From assembly GCF_036885195.1 (NCBI RefSeq), contig NZ_CP133656.1, forward strand, positions 248,001 to 312,000: DNA of 64,000 bases. Direction: 5' to 3'. The translations under genes were made by a program, and so were the position numbers. The stretch comes from Pectobacterium cacticida (GTDB lineage Bacteria; Pseudomonadota; Gammaproteobacteria; Enterobacterales; Enterobacteriaceae). The notes beneath the pieces are model-generated. The model was not told where the DNA came from. It ran no database searches and saw only the letters and a program-made list of their open reading frames with translations. Shown here in pieces: positions 27,095-36,310 of the stretch; position 1 is the stretch's first letter, and the number at the start of each line of letters is the position of its first letter.

Positions 27095-28528
27095 TCAAAT
27101 CAGTTGTTTACGCTGATTCGATGGTGGGATAGATAAAGACTCTCGGTATTTTGCAACGGTACGACGTGCCACAATAATGCCCTGTTCAGAGAGCAGGGTG
27201 GTGAGTTTGCTGTCACTCAACGGTTTCGCGGGGTTTTCCGCCGCGATAAGTTTCTTCACCAGCGCACGAATGGCCGTTGATGAGGCTTCTCCACCGTTAT
27301 CGGTATTAACATGGCTGGAGAAGAAGTATTTTAGTTCAAAAATACCGCGTGGGCTGTGCAGAAACTTCTGAGTAGTGACGCGTGAGATCGTGGATTCATG
27401 CATATCCACCGCTTGCGCGATGTCTGCCAATACCATGGGCTTCATGAATTCTTCCCCGTGCTCGAAGAATTCCTGCTGTTGCTCGACGATACAGCGTGTC
27501 ACTTTCAGTAATGTGTCGTTGCGACTTTCCAGGCTCTTAATGAGCCAGCGCGCCTCCTGCAGGTTACTGCGGATAAATTGCCCATCGCTGTCGTTGCGTA
27601 TGCTGTTACCCAGCGCCGCATACTGCTGGTTAATCTGTAAGCGAGGGATGCTATCGGTATTCAGTTCAACTACCCAGGCACCTTGAACCTTGCGCACCAG
27701 CACATCAGGGATGACATATTCGGACTCGCCGGTGTTGATCGATTGCCCTGGGCGTGGGTCGAGAGACTGAATCAGCGCCAGCGCCTCTTTAAGGACGTCT
27801 TCTTTCAGGCGGGTGAGTCGGATTAAACTGCGAAAATCATGGTTGGCTAATAATTCGAGATGCTCGCTGACGATCAGCCGCGCTTCGTCCAGATAGGGCG
27901 AGCCGTCAGCGAACTGAGAAAGTTGCACCAGAAGACAATCACGTAAATCGCGCGCCGCGACGCCAACGGGGTCGAAACGCTGTACACGTTTAAGCACGGC
28001 TTCGACTTCGTCCAACGTCACATTGTCGTCGCCGATGCTGTCAAGAATATCTTCCAGCGGTACGGTCAGGTAGCCGGTGCTGTCTACCGCGTCGACGATA
28101 GATGTCGCAATGGCGGCGTCGGTATCTGAAAAGGGTGTCAGTTCAACCTGCCACATCAGGTAATCTTGTAGCGTTTGTGTGGTTTCACCCTGATAAATAG
28201 GCAGTTCTTCATCGCGATAGTCGGTGCCGGTGCCTGACGGCGTACCGGCGGAGTAGATCTCATCCCACGTCGCGTCGAGCGGCAATTCTTCCGGCATATC
28301 GCGTTGCTCAAGGGCTTCACCGGTATCCAGAGAATCACTGTCTACCTTTTCGAATGATTCGATTTCGTCATGCTGATCCGTTTGTTCAAGCAACGGATTG
28401 CTTTCCAACGCCAATTGAATTTCCTGTTGCAATTCAAGCGTGGACAACTGCAACAGGCGGATAGCCTGTTGCAGTTGTGGAGTCATGGCCAGTTGCTGGC
28501 TAAGCCTGAGTTGCAAACCTTGCTTCAT
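27095..28528 (-). CDS. rpoN: RNA polymerase sigma-54 factor
   Basis: 477 residues. Region I (Gln/Leu-rich, residues 1-50: LRLSQQLAMTPQLQQAIRLLQLSTLELQQEI), acidic region II (about 50-115), core-binding region (about 120-300), helix-turn-helix (VLADIAQAVDMHESTISRVTTQKF) and the RpoN box ARRTVAKYRE near the C-terminus, which reads the -24 element. It controls nitrogen metabolism, and in Pectobacterium also virulence-related genes activated by enhancer-binding proteins. Middle of the lptB-rpoN-hpf-ptsN-rapZ-npr cluster. Confidence 0.98.
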   Translation of the reverse strand: MKQGLQLRLSQQLAMTPQLQQAIRLLQLSTLELQQEIQLALESNPLLEQTDQHDEIESFEKVDSDSLDTGEALEQRDMPEELPLDATWDEIYSAGTPSGTGTDYRDEELPIYQGETTQTLQDYLMWQVELTPFSDTDAAIATSIVDAVDSTGYLTVPLEDILDSIGDDNVTLDEVEAVLKRVQRFDPVGVAARDLRDCLLVQLSQFADGSPYLDEARLIVSEHLELLANHDFRSLIRLTRLKEDVLKEALALIQSLDPRPGQSINTGESEYVIPDVLVRKVQGAWVVELNTDSIPRLQINQQYAALGNSIRNDSDGQFIRSNLQEARWLIKSLESRNDTLLKVTRCIVEQQQEFFEHGEEFMKPMVLADIAQAVDMHESTISRVTTQKFLHSPRGIFELKYFFSSHVNTDNGGEASSTAIRALVKKLIAAENPAKPLSDSKLTTLLSEQGIIVARRTVAKYRESLSIPPSNQRKQLI

Positions 28529-28576
28529 AAATCTCGCTAACGTCCCATAAGTGCTGCAAAGAAAAATATTACCCTA

Positions 28577-29302
28577 TCAGAGTCGGAAACCTTCGCCCAG
28601 ATAGACGCGCTTCACCTGTTCATCGGCCAGAATATCGGCTGGTGAACCGTGGGCGATCAGATTACCTTGACTCACGATATAGGCGCGTTCACACACATCC
28701 AGCGTTTCACGGACGTTATGATCGGTAATCAACACACCCAATCCGCGGTCACGCAGATGTTCAATGATTTTTTTTATATCCAGTACGGAGATCGGGTCTA
28801 CGCCCGCGAACGGCTCATCCAGTAGGATGAATTTCGGGTTCGCCGCCAGCGCTCGCGCAATCTCGACCCGGCGTCTTTCCCCTCCAGACAGCGATTGTCC
28901 CAGACTATCGCGCAAATGAATAATATGGAATTCTTCCATTAGCTCATTGGCGCGATCTTCTTGTTGTTCCGTCGTCAGATCTTTGCGGATCTGTAATATA
29001 GCCATCAGATTGTCATAGACGCTTAAGCGACGGAAAATAGACGCTTCCTGCGGCAGATAGCCAATGCCGCGCAAAGCGCGTTCGTGAAGAGGAAGTAAGC
29101 TGATGTCGTCGTCGTCGATGACGATGCGCCCTTCATCACGCGGAACGATACCGACCACCATATAAAATGTGGTCGTTTTCCCGGCCCCATTCGGCCCGAG
29201 TAAACCGACGATCTCACCGGAATTAACGGTGAGGCTGACGTTCTCCACGACTTTACGGCCTTTATACGCCTTGGCCAGGTTTTCTGCGGTTAGTGTTGCC
29301 AT
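28577..29302 (-). CDS. lptB: LptB, ATPase of the LPS transporter
   Basis: 241 residues. ABC ATPase with Walker A GPNGAGKTT (residues 36-44), Q-loop GYLPQEAS, signature LSGGERRRVEI, Walker B FILLDEPFAGVDP and the switch histidine in LITDHNVRETL. Two LptB copies power LptFG to pull LPS out of the inner membrane. It starts 3 bases after the lptA stop. Confidence 0.98.
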   Translation of the reverse strand: MATLTAENLAKAYKGRKVVENVSLTVNSGEIVGLLGPNGAGKTTTFYMVVGIVPRDEGRIVIDDDDISLLPLHERALRGIGYLPQEASIFRRLSVYDNLMAILQIRKDLTTEQQEDRANELMEEFHIIHLRDSLGQSLSGGERRRVEIARALAANPKFILLDEPFAGVDPISVLDIKKIIEHLRDRGLGVLITDHNVRETLDVCERAYIVSQGNLIAHGSPADILADEQVKRVYLGEGFRL

Positions 29303-29305
29303 AAC

Positions 29306-29878
29306 TTATTCGGTGACCCGTGGTTGCGAGGGTTGAGCACGAGAAGACTGACTGTTGTTTTCCTTCCCCTGAAGCTGAGAGGGGACTAACACGGTTGTCA
29401 CGCGTTTTCCTTTGTCGCTGCTCGCTTCCATTCGCTGCTGTTTGACCAAATAGGTAATGCGATCGCCTTTGACGTTACTGTCCTGCTGTTCCAGATAGGC
29501 GTTACCTGTCAGCACCAGGAAGTCGTTAGCTAACTCGTAGCGAATTTTCTGTGCGTGACCTTTCACCGGCTTCCCATTGTCTTGCATCTGGTAAAAGGTT
29601 ACGGGATTACCGTAACCTTCCACCACTTCGCTGCCTTGCGCGCCCTGTGGCCGCGTCACCACGACCTTATCGGCTTTCACTTCGATCGTCCCTTGCTTTA
29701 CGACAACATTGCCAGTGAAGGTCACAGTATTACCCTGCATGTCCAAAGATTGTTGTGCCGAATCAATATGAATAGGTTGATTGCTGTCACCAGTAACGGC
29801 GAGAGCGGAAACGCTGACGGCGAACAGAGAACTGGCGATCAGGGTGTTACGCATCAGGTTATGGGTTTTGAATTTCAT
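29306..29878 (-). CDS. lptA: LptA, periplasmic LPS bridge protein
   Basis: 190 residues. Cleavable signal peptide (about 1-27, ending SALA) and the OstA/LptA beta-jellyroll (QPIHIDSAQQSLDMQGNTVTFTGNVVV, NPVTFYQMQDNGKPVKGHA). It forms the LPS bridge between LptC and the outer-membrane LptDE. The first 20 bases overlap the end of lptC. Confidence 0.96.
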   Translation of the reverse strand: MKFKTHNLMRNTLIASSLFAVSVSALAVTGDSNQPIHIDSAQQSLDMQGNTVTFTGNVVVKQGTIEVKADKVVVTRPQGAQGSEVVEGYGNPVTFYQMQDNGKPVKGHAQKIRYELANDFLVLTGNAYLEQQDSNVKGDRITYLVKQQRMEASSDKGKRVTTVLVPSQLQGKENNSQSSRAQPSQPRVTE

Positions 29879-30425
29879 ATGAGGTTTTTACCTTTTCGAT
29901 CAACTCGGCCGTCTTATTACGCAGATTCCCGCGCATTTTCATCCCGCTTGAGGTAAAGCTAGTGCCGTACAGGGTGACTTCATCATCGGAAGCAATATCC
30001 TGCGTGACCAGATTCACCTGAGCATTATTCGTTGTGATGCGTTGAAGCTGCGTGTCCGTCGTCAGATTCTTTACTTCGACATGGCCATACAGATAGAGCA
30101 TCCTGTCTTTTGTCAGTTTGGCGCGATCGGCGCGAACTGACCAGGTTGCCGTGCCTTGTTCGTTGAACAGCGTAGCAACCGGCGCGGTAAACCAACTTAA
30201 CTGCTCATCGTTGAAATATTCTACCTGTTCAGAAATTAATCGGTAGCTCAATTTACCCGCGGGACTGTACACCTGCGTGTCGGTCTTTTCACTCGTGTAG
30301 ATTGGCACGGCGGGATCGTTGGCGCTCGGCACCGATACCCCGTCGTCATCGGCAATATTCCAGCCGATAAGGACGAGCGCTAATAGTGCCAGAAAAGTGG
30401 TCAGCCAACGTTTGGTTTTACTCAT
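29859..30425 (-). CDS. lptC: LptC, bitopic LPS transport protein
   Basis: 188 residues. One N-terminal membrane helix (about 7-23, WLTTFLALLALVLIGWNI) and a periplasmic jellyroll domain (about 40-185) with VEYFNDEQLSWFTAPVATLFNEQG. LptC accepts LPS from LptB2FG and hands it to LptA. It starts inside the kdsC stop codon (ATGA) and overlaps lptA, so kdsC-lptC-lptA are translationally coupled. Confidence 0.95.
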   Translation of the reverse strand: MSKTKRWLTTFLALLALVLIGWNIADDDGVSVPSANDPAVPIYTSEKTDTQVYSPAGKLSYRLISEQVEYFNDEQLSWFTAPVATLFNEQGTATWSVRADRAKLTKDRMLYLYGHVEVKNLTTDTQLQRITTNNAQVNLVTQDIASDDEVTLYGTSFTSSGMKMRGNLRNKTAELIEKVKTSYEIQNP

Positions 30426-30988
30426 ATTGACAACCCTTTGGCGTGCTCCAATTTGTTCTGCGATATCAGTATCAAATCACACAGCTCACGAACGGCACCA
30501 CGCCCCCCCGCAATCCGAGTGACATAATCCACTCGCGGTAGCAGCAATGGGTGCGCATCTGCCACCGCAACACTTAGCCCAACCTGCGCCATTACCGGCC
30601 AATCAATCAAATCATCGCCGATATACGCCACCTGATGTGGGGGAAGCGCCAGTTTATCCAACAAGTCGGAGAAGGCCAAAATCTTATCCGATTGTCCCTG
30701 ATAAAGATGGACGATGCCGAGTGTTTTACACCGATCTTCCAGCAATTTTGCCGAACGTCCGGTAATAATGGCTACGTCGATGCCGGATGTCAGCAAACAG
30801 CGAATGCCATAACCGTCGCGGACGTTGAAGGCTTTCAACTCCTCGCCGTGGTTCCCCATGTAAATCAGGCCATCGGACATCACGCCGTCAACGTCACAGA
30901 TTAACAGACGCACCTCGCGGGCTTTTTCCAGTACTCGTTGATCGACTGGCCCATAGCAGGTAGCGGTTTGCGCCTTGACTTCACTCAT
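30422..30988 (-). CDS. kdsC: KdsC, 3-deoxy-D-manno-octulosonate 8-phosphate phosphatase
   Basis: 188 residues, C0-type HAD hydrolase. Catalytic aspartates in LLICDVDGVMSDGLIYM (Asp at about 32 and 34), IITGRSAKLLEDR, and YIGDDLIDWPVM for magnesium. It releases Kdo for LPS inner-core synthesis after KdsD and KdsA. Ends in ATGA overlap with lptC. Confidence 0.97.
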   Translation of the reverse strand: MSEVKAQTATCYGPVDQRVLEKAREVRLLICDVDGVMSDGLIYMGNHGEELKAFNVRDGYGIRCLLTSGIDVAIITGRSAKLLEDRCKTLGIVHLYQGQSDKILAFSDLLDKLALPPHQVAYIGDDLIDWPVMAQVGLSVAVADAHPLLLPRVDYVTRIAGGRGAVRELCDLILISQNKLEHAKGLSI

Positions 30989-31007
30989 TCACCATTATCC
31001 TTTCTTG

Positions 31008-32045
31008 TTAAACCACGCCTGCCCGTAACATATCGTGCATATGAACGATACCAACCAAACGATCATCCTCCGTCACGAGTAAGGAGGTGATGTGACGTGA
31101 CTGCATCAGGTTAAGCGCGTCTACTGCCAGCGTTTGCGGCGTGACACGGATGCCGCCTGCGGTCATCACATCAGCAATACGAGCGCTGTTCAAGTCAATA
31201 TTCATGTCGAAAACGCGCCGCAGATCGCCGTCGGTAAAGATACCCTGGATGGTCATATCTGCTTCGCAGATTACCGTCATACCCAAATTTTTGCGCGTAA
31301 TTTCCACCAGCGCATCGCGCAGTGATGCATTGTGCGGGACATGCGGTATTTCATCGCCCGAATGCATGATATCGCTGACGCGCAGTAAGAGTTTACGGCC
31401 CAGTGCGCCACCGGGGTGAGAGAGGGCAAAATCTTCGGCGGTAAAGCCGCGAGCCTGGAGTAGGGCCACGGCCAGCGCATCCCCCATCGCTAACGTTGCC
31501 GTCGTACTGGTCGTGGGCGCCAGGCCAAGAGGGCAGGCTTCCTGCGGGACATGTACGCACAGGTGGATATTAGCCGCCTTGCCCATAGTACTTTCCGGTG
31601 CGCCGGTCATGCAAATCAGAAACACATTTTGGCGTTTCAGTACGGGGATCAGTGCGAGGATTTCATGGGATTCGCCGGAATTGGAAATAGCAATGACGAT
31701 ATCATGTGGTGTCACCATACCGAGGTCGCCGTGACTGGCCTCGCCCGGATGAACAAAAAAAGCGGGTGTACCGGTGCTGGCTAACGTCGCCGCTATCTTA
31801 CGACCGATGTGTCCGGATTTGCCCATACCCATCACCACCACTTTGCCCTGGCAGTGAAATATCTTTTGGCAAGCAAGGGTAAAATTGTCGTCAATGTACT
31901 GCTCTAATTGCGCAAGCCCATCGCGCTCAATACGCAGTACGTTTTTACCCGCCTGCTGGAAGTCAAAATCGGGCTGTAACTTATGCTCGGATAGTGCACG
32001 GTCGGACTGCTGGTTTCGGTGAGCATCATGTTCAAACGGTGACAT
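31008..32045 (-). CDS. kdsD: KdsD, D-arabinose 5-phosphate isomerase
   Basis: 345 residues. SIS isomerase domain (about 45-200: GKVVVMGMGKSGHIGRKIAAT, SNSGESHEI, LGLAPTTSTTATLAMGDALAVAL) and two CBS domains (about 215-340). It converts ribulose 5-phosphate to arabinose 5-phosphate, the first step to Kdo. The N-terminus is about 17 residues longer than E. coli (328 aa); ATG at 32045 has AGGA 7 bases upstream, so the extension looks genuine. It lies 19 bases upstream of kdsC. Confidence 0.95.
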   Translation of the reverse strand: MSPFEHDAHRNQQSDRALSEHKLQPDFDFQQAGKNVLRIERDGLAQLEQYIDDNFTLACQKIFHCQGKVVVMGMGKSGHIGRKIAATLASTGTPAFFVHPGEASHGDLGMVTPHDIVIAISNSGESHEILALIPVLKRQNVFLICMTGAPESTMGKAANIHLCVHVPQEACPLGLAPTTSTTATLAMGDALAVALLQARGFTAEDFALSHPGGALGRKLLLRVSDIMHSGDEIPHVPHNASLRDALVEITRKNLGMTVICEADMTIQGIFTDGDLRRVFDMNIDLNSARIADVMTAGGIRVTPQTLAVDALNLMQSRHITSLLVTEDDRLVGIVHMHDMLRAGVV

Positions 32046-32101
32046 ACCAATATCCTGATTATGATGGAAAATGGAATAACGTTATTATGAAAAACAGGGC
32101 C

Positions 32102-33067
32102 TTATGAAAAAAAGAACAGGGCCGTCAGATAGGCGATGAACGCGCAGCATAATAATGCGCCAGCGCCCTGCCCGATACGACGTTTGTTGCTGAGGCACAG
32201 CGCGGTTAATAGCGCGCTCGCCGCCAGCATGACCCAATAATCGCGCTGAAAAGCCTGAGGGTTCAATGCGCCCGGCGAGAGCAGCGCAGGTACGCCCAGC
32301 ACGATCGCAATATTAAAAATGTTCGAGCCAATCAGGTTGCCCAGCGCAATATCATCTTCTTTCTTTAGCGTCCCGACGATGGCGGTGGCGAGCTCAGGCA
32401 GGCTGGTGCCGATCGCGAGAATAGTTAGCCCGATGGCTAACTCGCTGATGTCGAAATAGCGTGCGATTACCGTGGCGTTATCCACTACCATACGCGCCGC
32501 CATCGGCAAAATAACCATGCTGAGGATCAGCCACAGTACGGCGACCATTGGGTTACTGTTGTCCTGTGGCAGCTCTGCCACCTGTTCACTTGTCAGGCGA
32601 TCCCCCCCTTCACGCTGCGTCTGTTGCGCCATGCGAAGAATTAACACCAGGCATAGCGTGGCGGCAGAAAGCAGCAACAGGCCGTCGGTACGACTTAGGT
32701 AACTATCATGCAGTAAAACACCGCATAATAAAGTGACGGACAACATGAGCGGCAACTCTCGACGTAGTAGGGTCGAATGAACCGTTAATGGACGAATGAG
32801 CGCTGCGCTGCCGAGAATAAGTAAAATATTAGCGATATTGGAGCCAATCACGTTACCCACGGCCATATCGACCCTATTGTTTAAGGCGGCGGTTACCGAA
32901 ACGATTAATTCAGGTAATGAAGTGCCGAAGCCGACAATCGTGATACCGATGACGAAGGGGGGCAAACCGAAAGAGCGTGCTAGCACGGCGGCGCCAAAGA
33001 CAAGACGATCGGCACCGTAAACCAGTAATAGCAAGCCAACGAACAAAAGCAGTGTTGCAAAAAGCAT
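32102..33067 (-). CDS. yrbG: YrbG, calcium/sodium exchanger-like inner-membrane protein
   Basis: 321 residues with ten or so membrane helices in two homologous halves, each carrying the alpha-repeat of the cation/Ca2+ exchanger family: GFGTSLPELIVSVTAAL with GNVIGSNIANIL, and AIGTSLPELATAIVGTL with GNLIGSNIFNIA. Physiological substrate uncertain; E. coli yrbG is dispensable. ATG at 33067 has AAGGAC 5 bases upstream; a longer frame from 33100 would begin at the edge of a dispersed repeat and is rejected. First gene of the leftward kds-lpt cluster, divergent from mla. Confidence 0.93.
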   Translation of the reverse strand: MLFATLLLFVGLLLLVYGADRLVFGAAVLARSFGLPPFVIGITIVGFGTSLPELIVSVTAALNNRVDMAVGNVIGSNIANILLILGSAALIRPLTVHSTLLRRELPLMLSVTLLCGVLLHDSYLSRTDGLLLLSAATLCLVLILRMAQQTQREGGDRLTSEQVAELPQDNSNPMVAVLWLILSMVILPMAARMVVDNATVIARYFDISELAIGLTILAIGTSLPELATAIVGTLKKEDDIALGNLIGSNIFNIAIVLGVPALLSPGALNPQAFQRDYWVMLAASALLTALCLSNKRRIGQGAGALLCCAFIAYLTALFFFS

Positions 33068-33099
33068 GCAGCGTCCTTCAATAGGATATATATCCGTCA

Positions 33100-33218
33100 T
33101 ACTTCAAGCTACCCGTGCGTTGGCTATCCCCATCGTTCTCCCCAGCCACTTATCGATGTGGGCCTCAGGGTGATCACCGTGCCGCCGCCTTCCTGCAACT
33201 CGAATTATTTAGTGTATA
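33100..33218. repeat. MITE-like intergenic repeat, copy B (between yrbG and mlaF)
   Basis: Begins ACTTCAAG (33101-33108), then GTGCGTTGGCT, and ends with GCCGCCTTCCTGCAACT then CGAATTATTTAGTG. Ends and inner motif match copy A (22666-22833) with a few changes, but the middle is shorter and different. It lies 33 bases upstream of the yrbG start, between the divergent yrbG and mlaFEDCB genes, and may carry or displace promoter elements. Confidence 0.7.
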
Positions 33219-33493
33219 ATCACCCGCTTATTGTCGAATAAGCCCGTGTTTTTGGACGAATATCGCATAAACGGCAATTTCTGTGATAATAGATGTTAAT
33301 TCTGACGGGGCTTGGTGAAAAAGTAAAACCTGTCGTGGTAAGTAAAACTGGGTAAGCGGCTATGCGGCAACGTGGTGTGAAAGTACACAGTAAGTTTTTG
33401 TAAAACCCACACCTTAATGGAGGCCAGAGGTTAGGCTGGAATGAAGGCTCTACATTAAGCGTGCTGCCTACTGATGGGTAAGGAATGGAAATA
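33219..33493 (+). promoter_or_regulatory. mlaF upstream region
   Basis: About 275 bases with no gene. It must contain the mlaFEDCB promoter and, beyond the repeat, that of yrbG. I do not see a well-formed sigma-70 promoter that I would name. AAGGA at 33480-33484 serves as Shine-Dalgarno for mlaF. Confidence 0.3.
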
Positions 33494-34306
33494 ATGAACC
33501 ATGAGGCAACGAATCTGGTCGAGATCCGCGGTCTTCGCTTTCGGCGTGGGGAGCGAGACATTTTTACCGATATTACGTTGAACGTACCTAGAGGCAAGGT
33601 GACCGCGATCATGGGGCCTTCGGGTATTGGCAAAACGACATTATTACGCCTGATCGGCGGACAGTTGCCGCCTGATAGCGGTGAGATTTGGTTTGATGGC
33701 GAGAATATTCCCGCGCTGTCGCGCCGCGAGTTGTATAACGCACGTAAGAAAATGAGTATGTTGTTTCAGTCTGGCGCATTATTCACCGATTTGAACGTGT
33801 TTGATAATGTCGCCTGGCCGCTGAGAGAACATACGAGATTACCGGAACCGCTATTACGTAGCGTCGTCATGATGAAGCTGGAAGCGGTAGGGCTACGCGG
33901 AGCGGCTGAACTCATGCCGGCGGAGCTTTCCGGTGGTATGGCGCGGCGGGCCGCGTTGGCGAGGGCCATTGCGCTCGATCCGCAACTGATTATGTTCGAT
34001 GAGCCGTTTGTCGGGCAGGATCCGATTACGTTAGGGACATTGGTGAAGCTGATCGATGAATTAAACCATGCCTTGGGCGTGACCTGTATTGTGGTTTCTC
34101 ACGATGTTCCGGAGGTGATGAGCATCGCCGATTACGCTTACATCGTGGCCGATAAGCGCGTGGTGGCAGAAGGAACTGCGGAGCAACTGAGGGAAAATAA
34201 TGACCCGCAGGTGCGTCAGTTCCTGGATGGTATCGCCGACGGGCCAGTGCCTTTCCGCTTTCCGGCGGGGGATTACAAGACATCGCTGCTAGGTTCAGAG
34301 AGGTAA
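33494..34306 (+). CDS. mlaF: MlaF, ATPase of the phospholipid transporter MlaFEDB
   Basis: 270 residues. ABC ATPase: Walker A GPSGIGKTT, Q-loop LFQSGALFTDLNVFDN, signature ELSGGMARRAALARA, Walker B LIMFDEPFVGQDP, switch His in VVSHDVPEVMS, and the C-terminal extension PVPFRFPAGDY typical of MlaF, which swaps onto the partner subunit. Drives phospholipid movement across the periplasm to keep outer-membrane asymmetry. ATG at 33494 is preferred because the AAGGA abuts the ATG at 33485; the two differ by only three residues. Confidence 0.97.
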   Translation: MNHEATNLVEIRGLRFRRGERDIFTDITLNVPRGKVTAIMGPSGIGKTTLLRLIGGQLPPDSGEIWFDGENIPALSRRELYNARKKMSMLFQSGALFTDLNVFDNVAWPLREHTRLPEPLLRSVVMMKLEAVGLRGAAELMPAELSGGMARRAALARAIALDPQLIMFDEPFVGQDPITLGTLVKLIDELNHALGVTCIVVSHDVPEVMSIADYAYIVADKRVVAEGTAEQLRENNDPQVRQFLDGIADGPVPFRFPAGDYKTSLLGSER

Positions 34307-34313
34307 CGCAGTC

Positions 34314-35096
34314 ATGTTATTACGGACATTGGCGTCGTTTGGGCGTCAGGGCATTGCCACCAGCGCGGCTTTTGGGCGCGCCGGGCTGATGCTATTTAAT
34401 GCGTTGGTCGGTAAACCCGAATTCAGGAAACAGTGGCCGTTGTTGGTAAAACAACTGTACAGCGTTGGCGTGCAGTCCCTACTGATCATCATCGTATCTG
34501 GCCTGTTTATTGGCATGGTGCTGGGGTTGCAGGGGTACCTTATTCTGACGACGTACAGCGCTGAAGCCAGCCTGGGCATGATGGTCGCACTGTCACTGCT
34601 GCGTGAGTTAGGGCCTGTGGTGACGGCGCTGTTATTCGCGGGGCGTGCCGGTTCGGCGTTGACGGCGGAAATTGGCCTGATGAAGGCGACAGAACAGCTT
34701 TCCAGCATGGAAATGATGGCGGTTGATCCACTGCGTCGCGTTGTCGCACCGCGCTTCTGGGCGGGGCTAATCAGTATGCCGCTATTGACGGTGATTTTTG
34801 TTTCCGTCGGGATCTGGGGCGGCGGCCTGGTTGGCGTGGACTGGAAAGGGATCGATAGCGGATTCTTCTGGTCAGCGATGCAAGGCGCGGTTGACTGGCG
34901 TCAGGATATCTTGAACTGCGTCATTAAAAGTATTGTCTTTGCGATTACCGTAACCTGGATTGCGCTGTTTAACGGCTATGATGCGCTCCCGACGTCCGAG
35001 GGGATCAGCCGAGCAACGACTCGAACGGTCGTACACGCGTCGTTAGCGGTATTGGGATTGGATTTTGTGCTGACAGCACTGATGTTTGGGAACTGA
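34314..35096 (+). CDS. mlaE: MlaE, permease of the phospholipid transporter
   Basis: 260 residues, MlaE/permease family with an amphipathic N-terminal helix and five membrane helices. Conserved GLFIGMVLGLQGY, LGPVVTALLFAGRAGSALTAEIG (coupling region) and DPLRRVVAPRFWAG are seen. Forms the MlaE dimer in MlaFEDB. Starts 8 bases after mlaF and ends just before mlaD. Confidence 0.97.
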   Translation: MLLRTLASFGRQGIATSAAFGRAGLMLFNALVGKPEFRKQWPLLVKQLYSVGVQSLLIIIVSGLFIGMVLGLQGYLILTTYSAEASLGMMVALSLLRELGPVVTALLFAGRAGSALTAEIGLMKATEQLSSMEMMAVDPLRRVVAPRFWAGLISMPLLTVIFVSVGIWGGGLVGVDWKGIDSGFFWSAMQGAVDWRQDILNCVIKSIVFAITVTWIALFNGYDALPTSEGISRATTRTVVHASLAVLGLDFVLTALMFGN

Positions 35097-35100
35097 GTCG

Positions 35101-35655
35101 ATGCAAACAAAGAAAACTGAAGTCTGGGTTGGGGCGTTTATGCTGATCGCACTGGCTGCCGTCCTCTTTTTATGCCTGAAAGTGGCCGACCTGAAATCGA
35201 TCGGCAGCGAACCAACATATCGTCTGTATGCGACGTTTGACAACATCGGTGGGCTGAAAGCGCGCTCTCCGGTTAGGATCGGCGGTGTTGTGATCGGGCG
35301 TGTAGCGGAGATCTCGTTGGATGAGAAAACCTATCTGCCACGCGTGGCGCTGGATATCCAGCAACGCTACGATCATATTCCCGATACCAGTTCTTTGGCT
35401 ATACGGACTTCCGGGCTGTTAGGTGAACAGTATCTGGCGCTGAACATTGGGTTTGAGGATGAGGAAATGGGCACCGCAATTCTGAAAGACGGCGGTGTGA
35501 TTCAGGACACCAAGTCGGCTATGGTGCTTGAAGACCTCATCGGTCAATTCCTATATAAGAGTGGCGGTAATGGCGAGGATAATGCGAGTCAATCGAAGGC
35601 GGAAACGGATGCCGAGCCTGCGCACAGTACTGAGCCTGCCCCTTTACATCCATAA
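35101..35655 (+). CDS. mlaD: MlaD, MCE-domain phospholipid-binding subunit
   Basis: 184 residues from ATG 35101 (a TTG at 35086 inside mlaE is rejected). N-terminal membrane helix (about 8-28) and one MCE domain (about 40-118: YRLYATFDNIGGLKARSPVRIGGVVIGRV), which forms a hexameric ring through which lipids pass. The C-terminal ~30 residues are polar and probably disordered (NASQSKAETDAEPAHS). Gap to mlaE is 4 bases. Confidence 0.96.
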   Translation: MQTKKTEVWVGAFMLIALAAVLFLCLKVADLKSIGSEPTYRLYATFDNIGGLKARSPVRIGGVVIGRVAEISLDEKTYLPRVALDIQQRYDHIPDTSSLAIRTSGLLGEQYLALNIGFEDEEMGTAILKDGGVIQDTKSAMVLEDLIGQFLYKSGGNGEDNASQSKAETDAEPAHSTEPAPLHP

Positions 35656-35667
35656 GAGGATATCGAC

Positions 35668-36291
35668 ATGTTTAAACGTTTACTGATGGTGGCGCTACTG
35701 GTTGTCGCGCCATTAGCCAACGCGGTGGATCAAAAGAATCCCTATAGCTTAATGAATGAAGCGGCGGAAAAAACGTTTGCTCGTTTAAAAAACGAGCAAT
35801 CAACAATAAAACAAAACCCTAATTATTTGCGTACTATCGTGCGTGAAGAGCTATTGCCCTATGTCCAGGTGAGATACGCCGGAGCGCTAGTGCTGGGGCG
35901 TTACTACAAAGATGCTACGCCGACTCAGCGCGATGCCTATTTCAAAGCGTTTGAAGCCTATCTTGAACAGGCTTACGGTCAGGCTTTAGCCATGTATCAT
36001 GGGCAGACCTATCAGATTGCTCCAGAGCAGCCGTTGGGGGATGCCAATATTGTTGCTATTCGTGTCACCATCATTGATAACGGGGGGCGTCCTCCGGTCC
36101 GTCTGGATTTCCAATGGCGCAAGAACAGTAAAACCGGCAACTGGCAGGCATTCGACATGATTGCAGAAGGGGTCAGCATGATTACCACTAAGCAAAATGA
36201 ATGGGCGACAATATTGCGCCAGAAAGGTGTTGATGGCCTGACTCAGCAGTTGGAATCCTCGGCGAAGCAGCCCATCACGTTAGATCAGTAA
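35668..36291 (+). CDS. mlaC: MlaC, periplasmic phospholipid shuttle
   Basis: 207 residues with a signal peptide (about 1-19, LMVALLVVAPLANA) and the MlaC/Ttg2 fold: NEAAEKTFARLKNEQ, LLPYVQVRYAGALVLGRYYKDATPTQRDAY, DFQWRKNSKTGNWQAFDMIAEGVSMI. It carries phospholipid between MlaA at the outer membrane and MlaFEDB at the inner membrane. Tight operon spacing (12 bases after mlaD). Confidence 0.97.
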   Translation: MFKRLLMVALLVVAPLANAVDQKNPYSLMNEAAEKTFARLKNEQSTIKQNPNYLRTIVREELLPYVQVRYAGALVLGRYYKDATPTQRDAYFKAFEAYLEQAYGQALAMYHGQTYQIAPEQPLGDANIVAIRVTIIDNGGRPPVRLDFQWRKNSKTGNWQAFDMIAEGVSMITTKQNEWATILRQKGVDGLTQQLESSAKQPITLDQ

Positions 36292-36310
36292 GCGCAATTT
36301 AGGTACGAAA

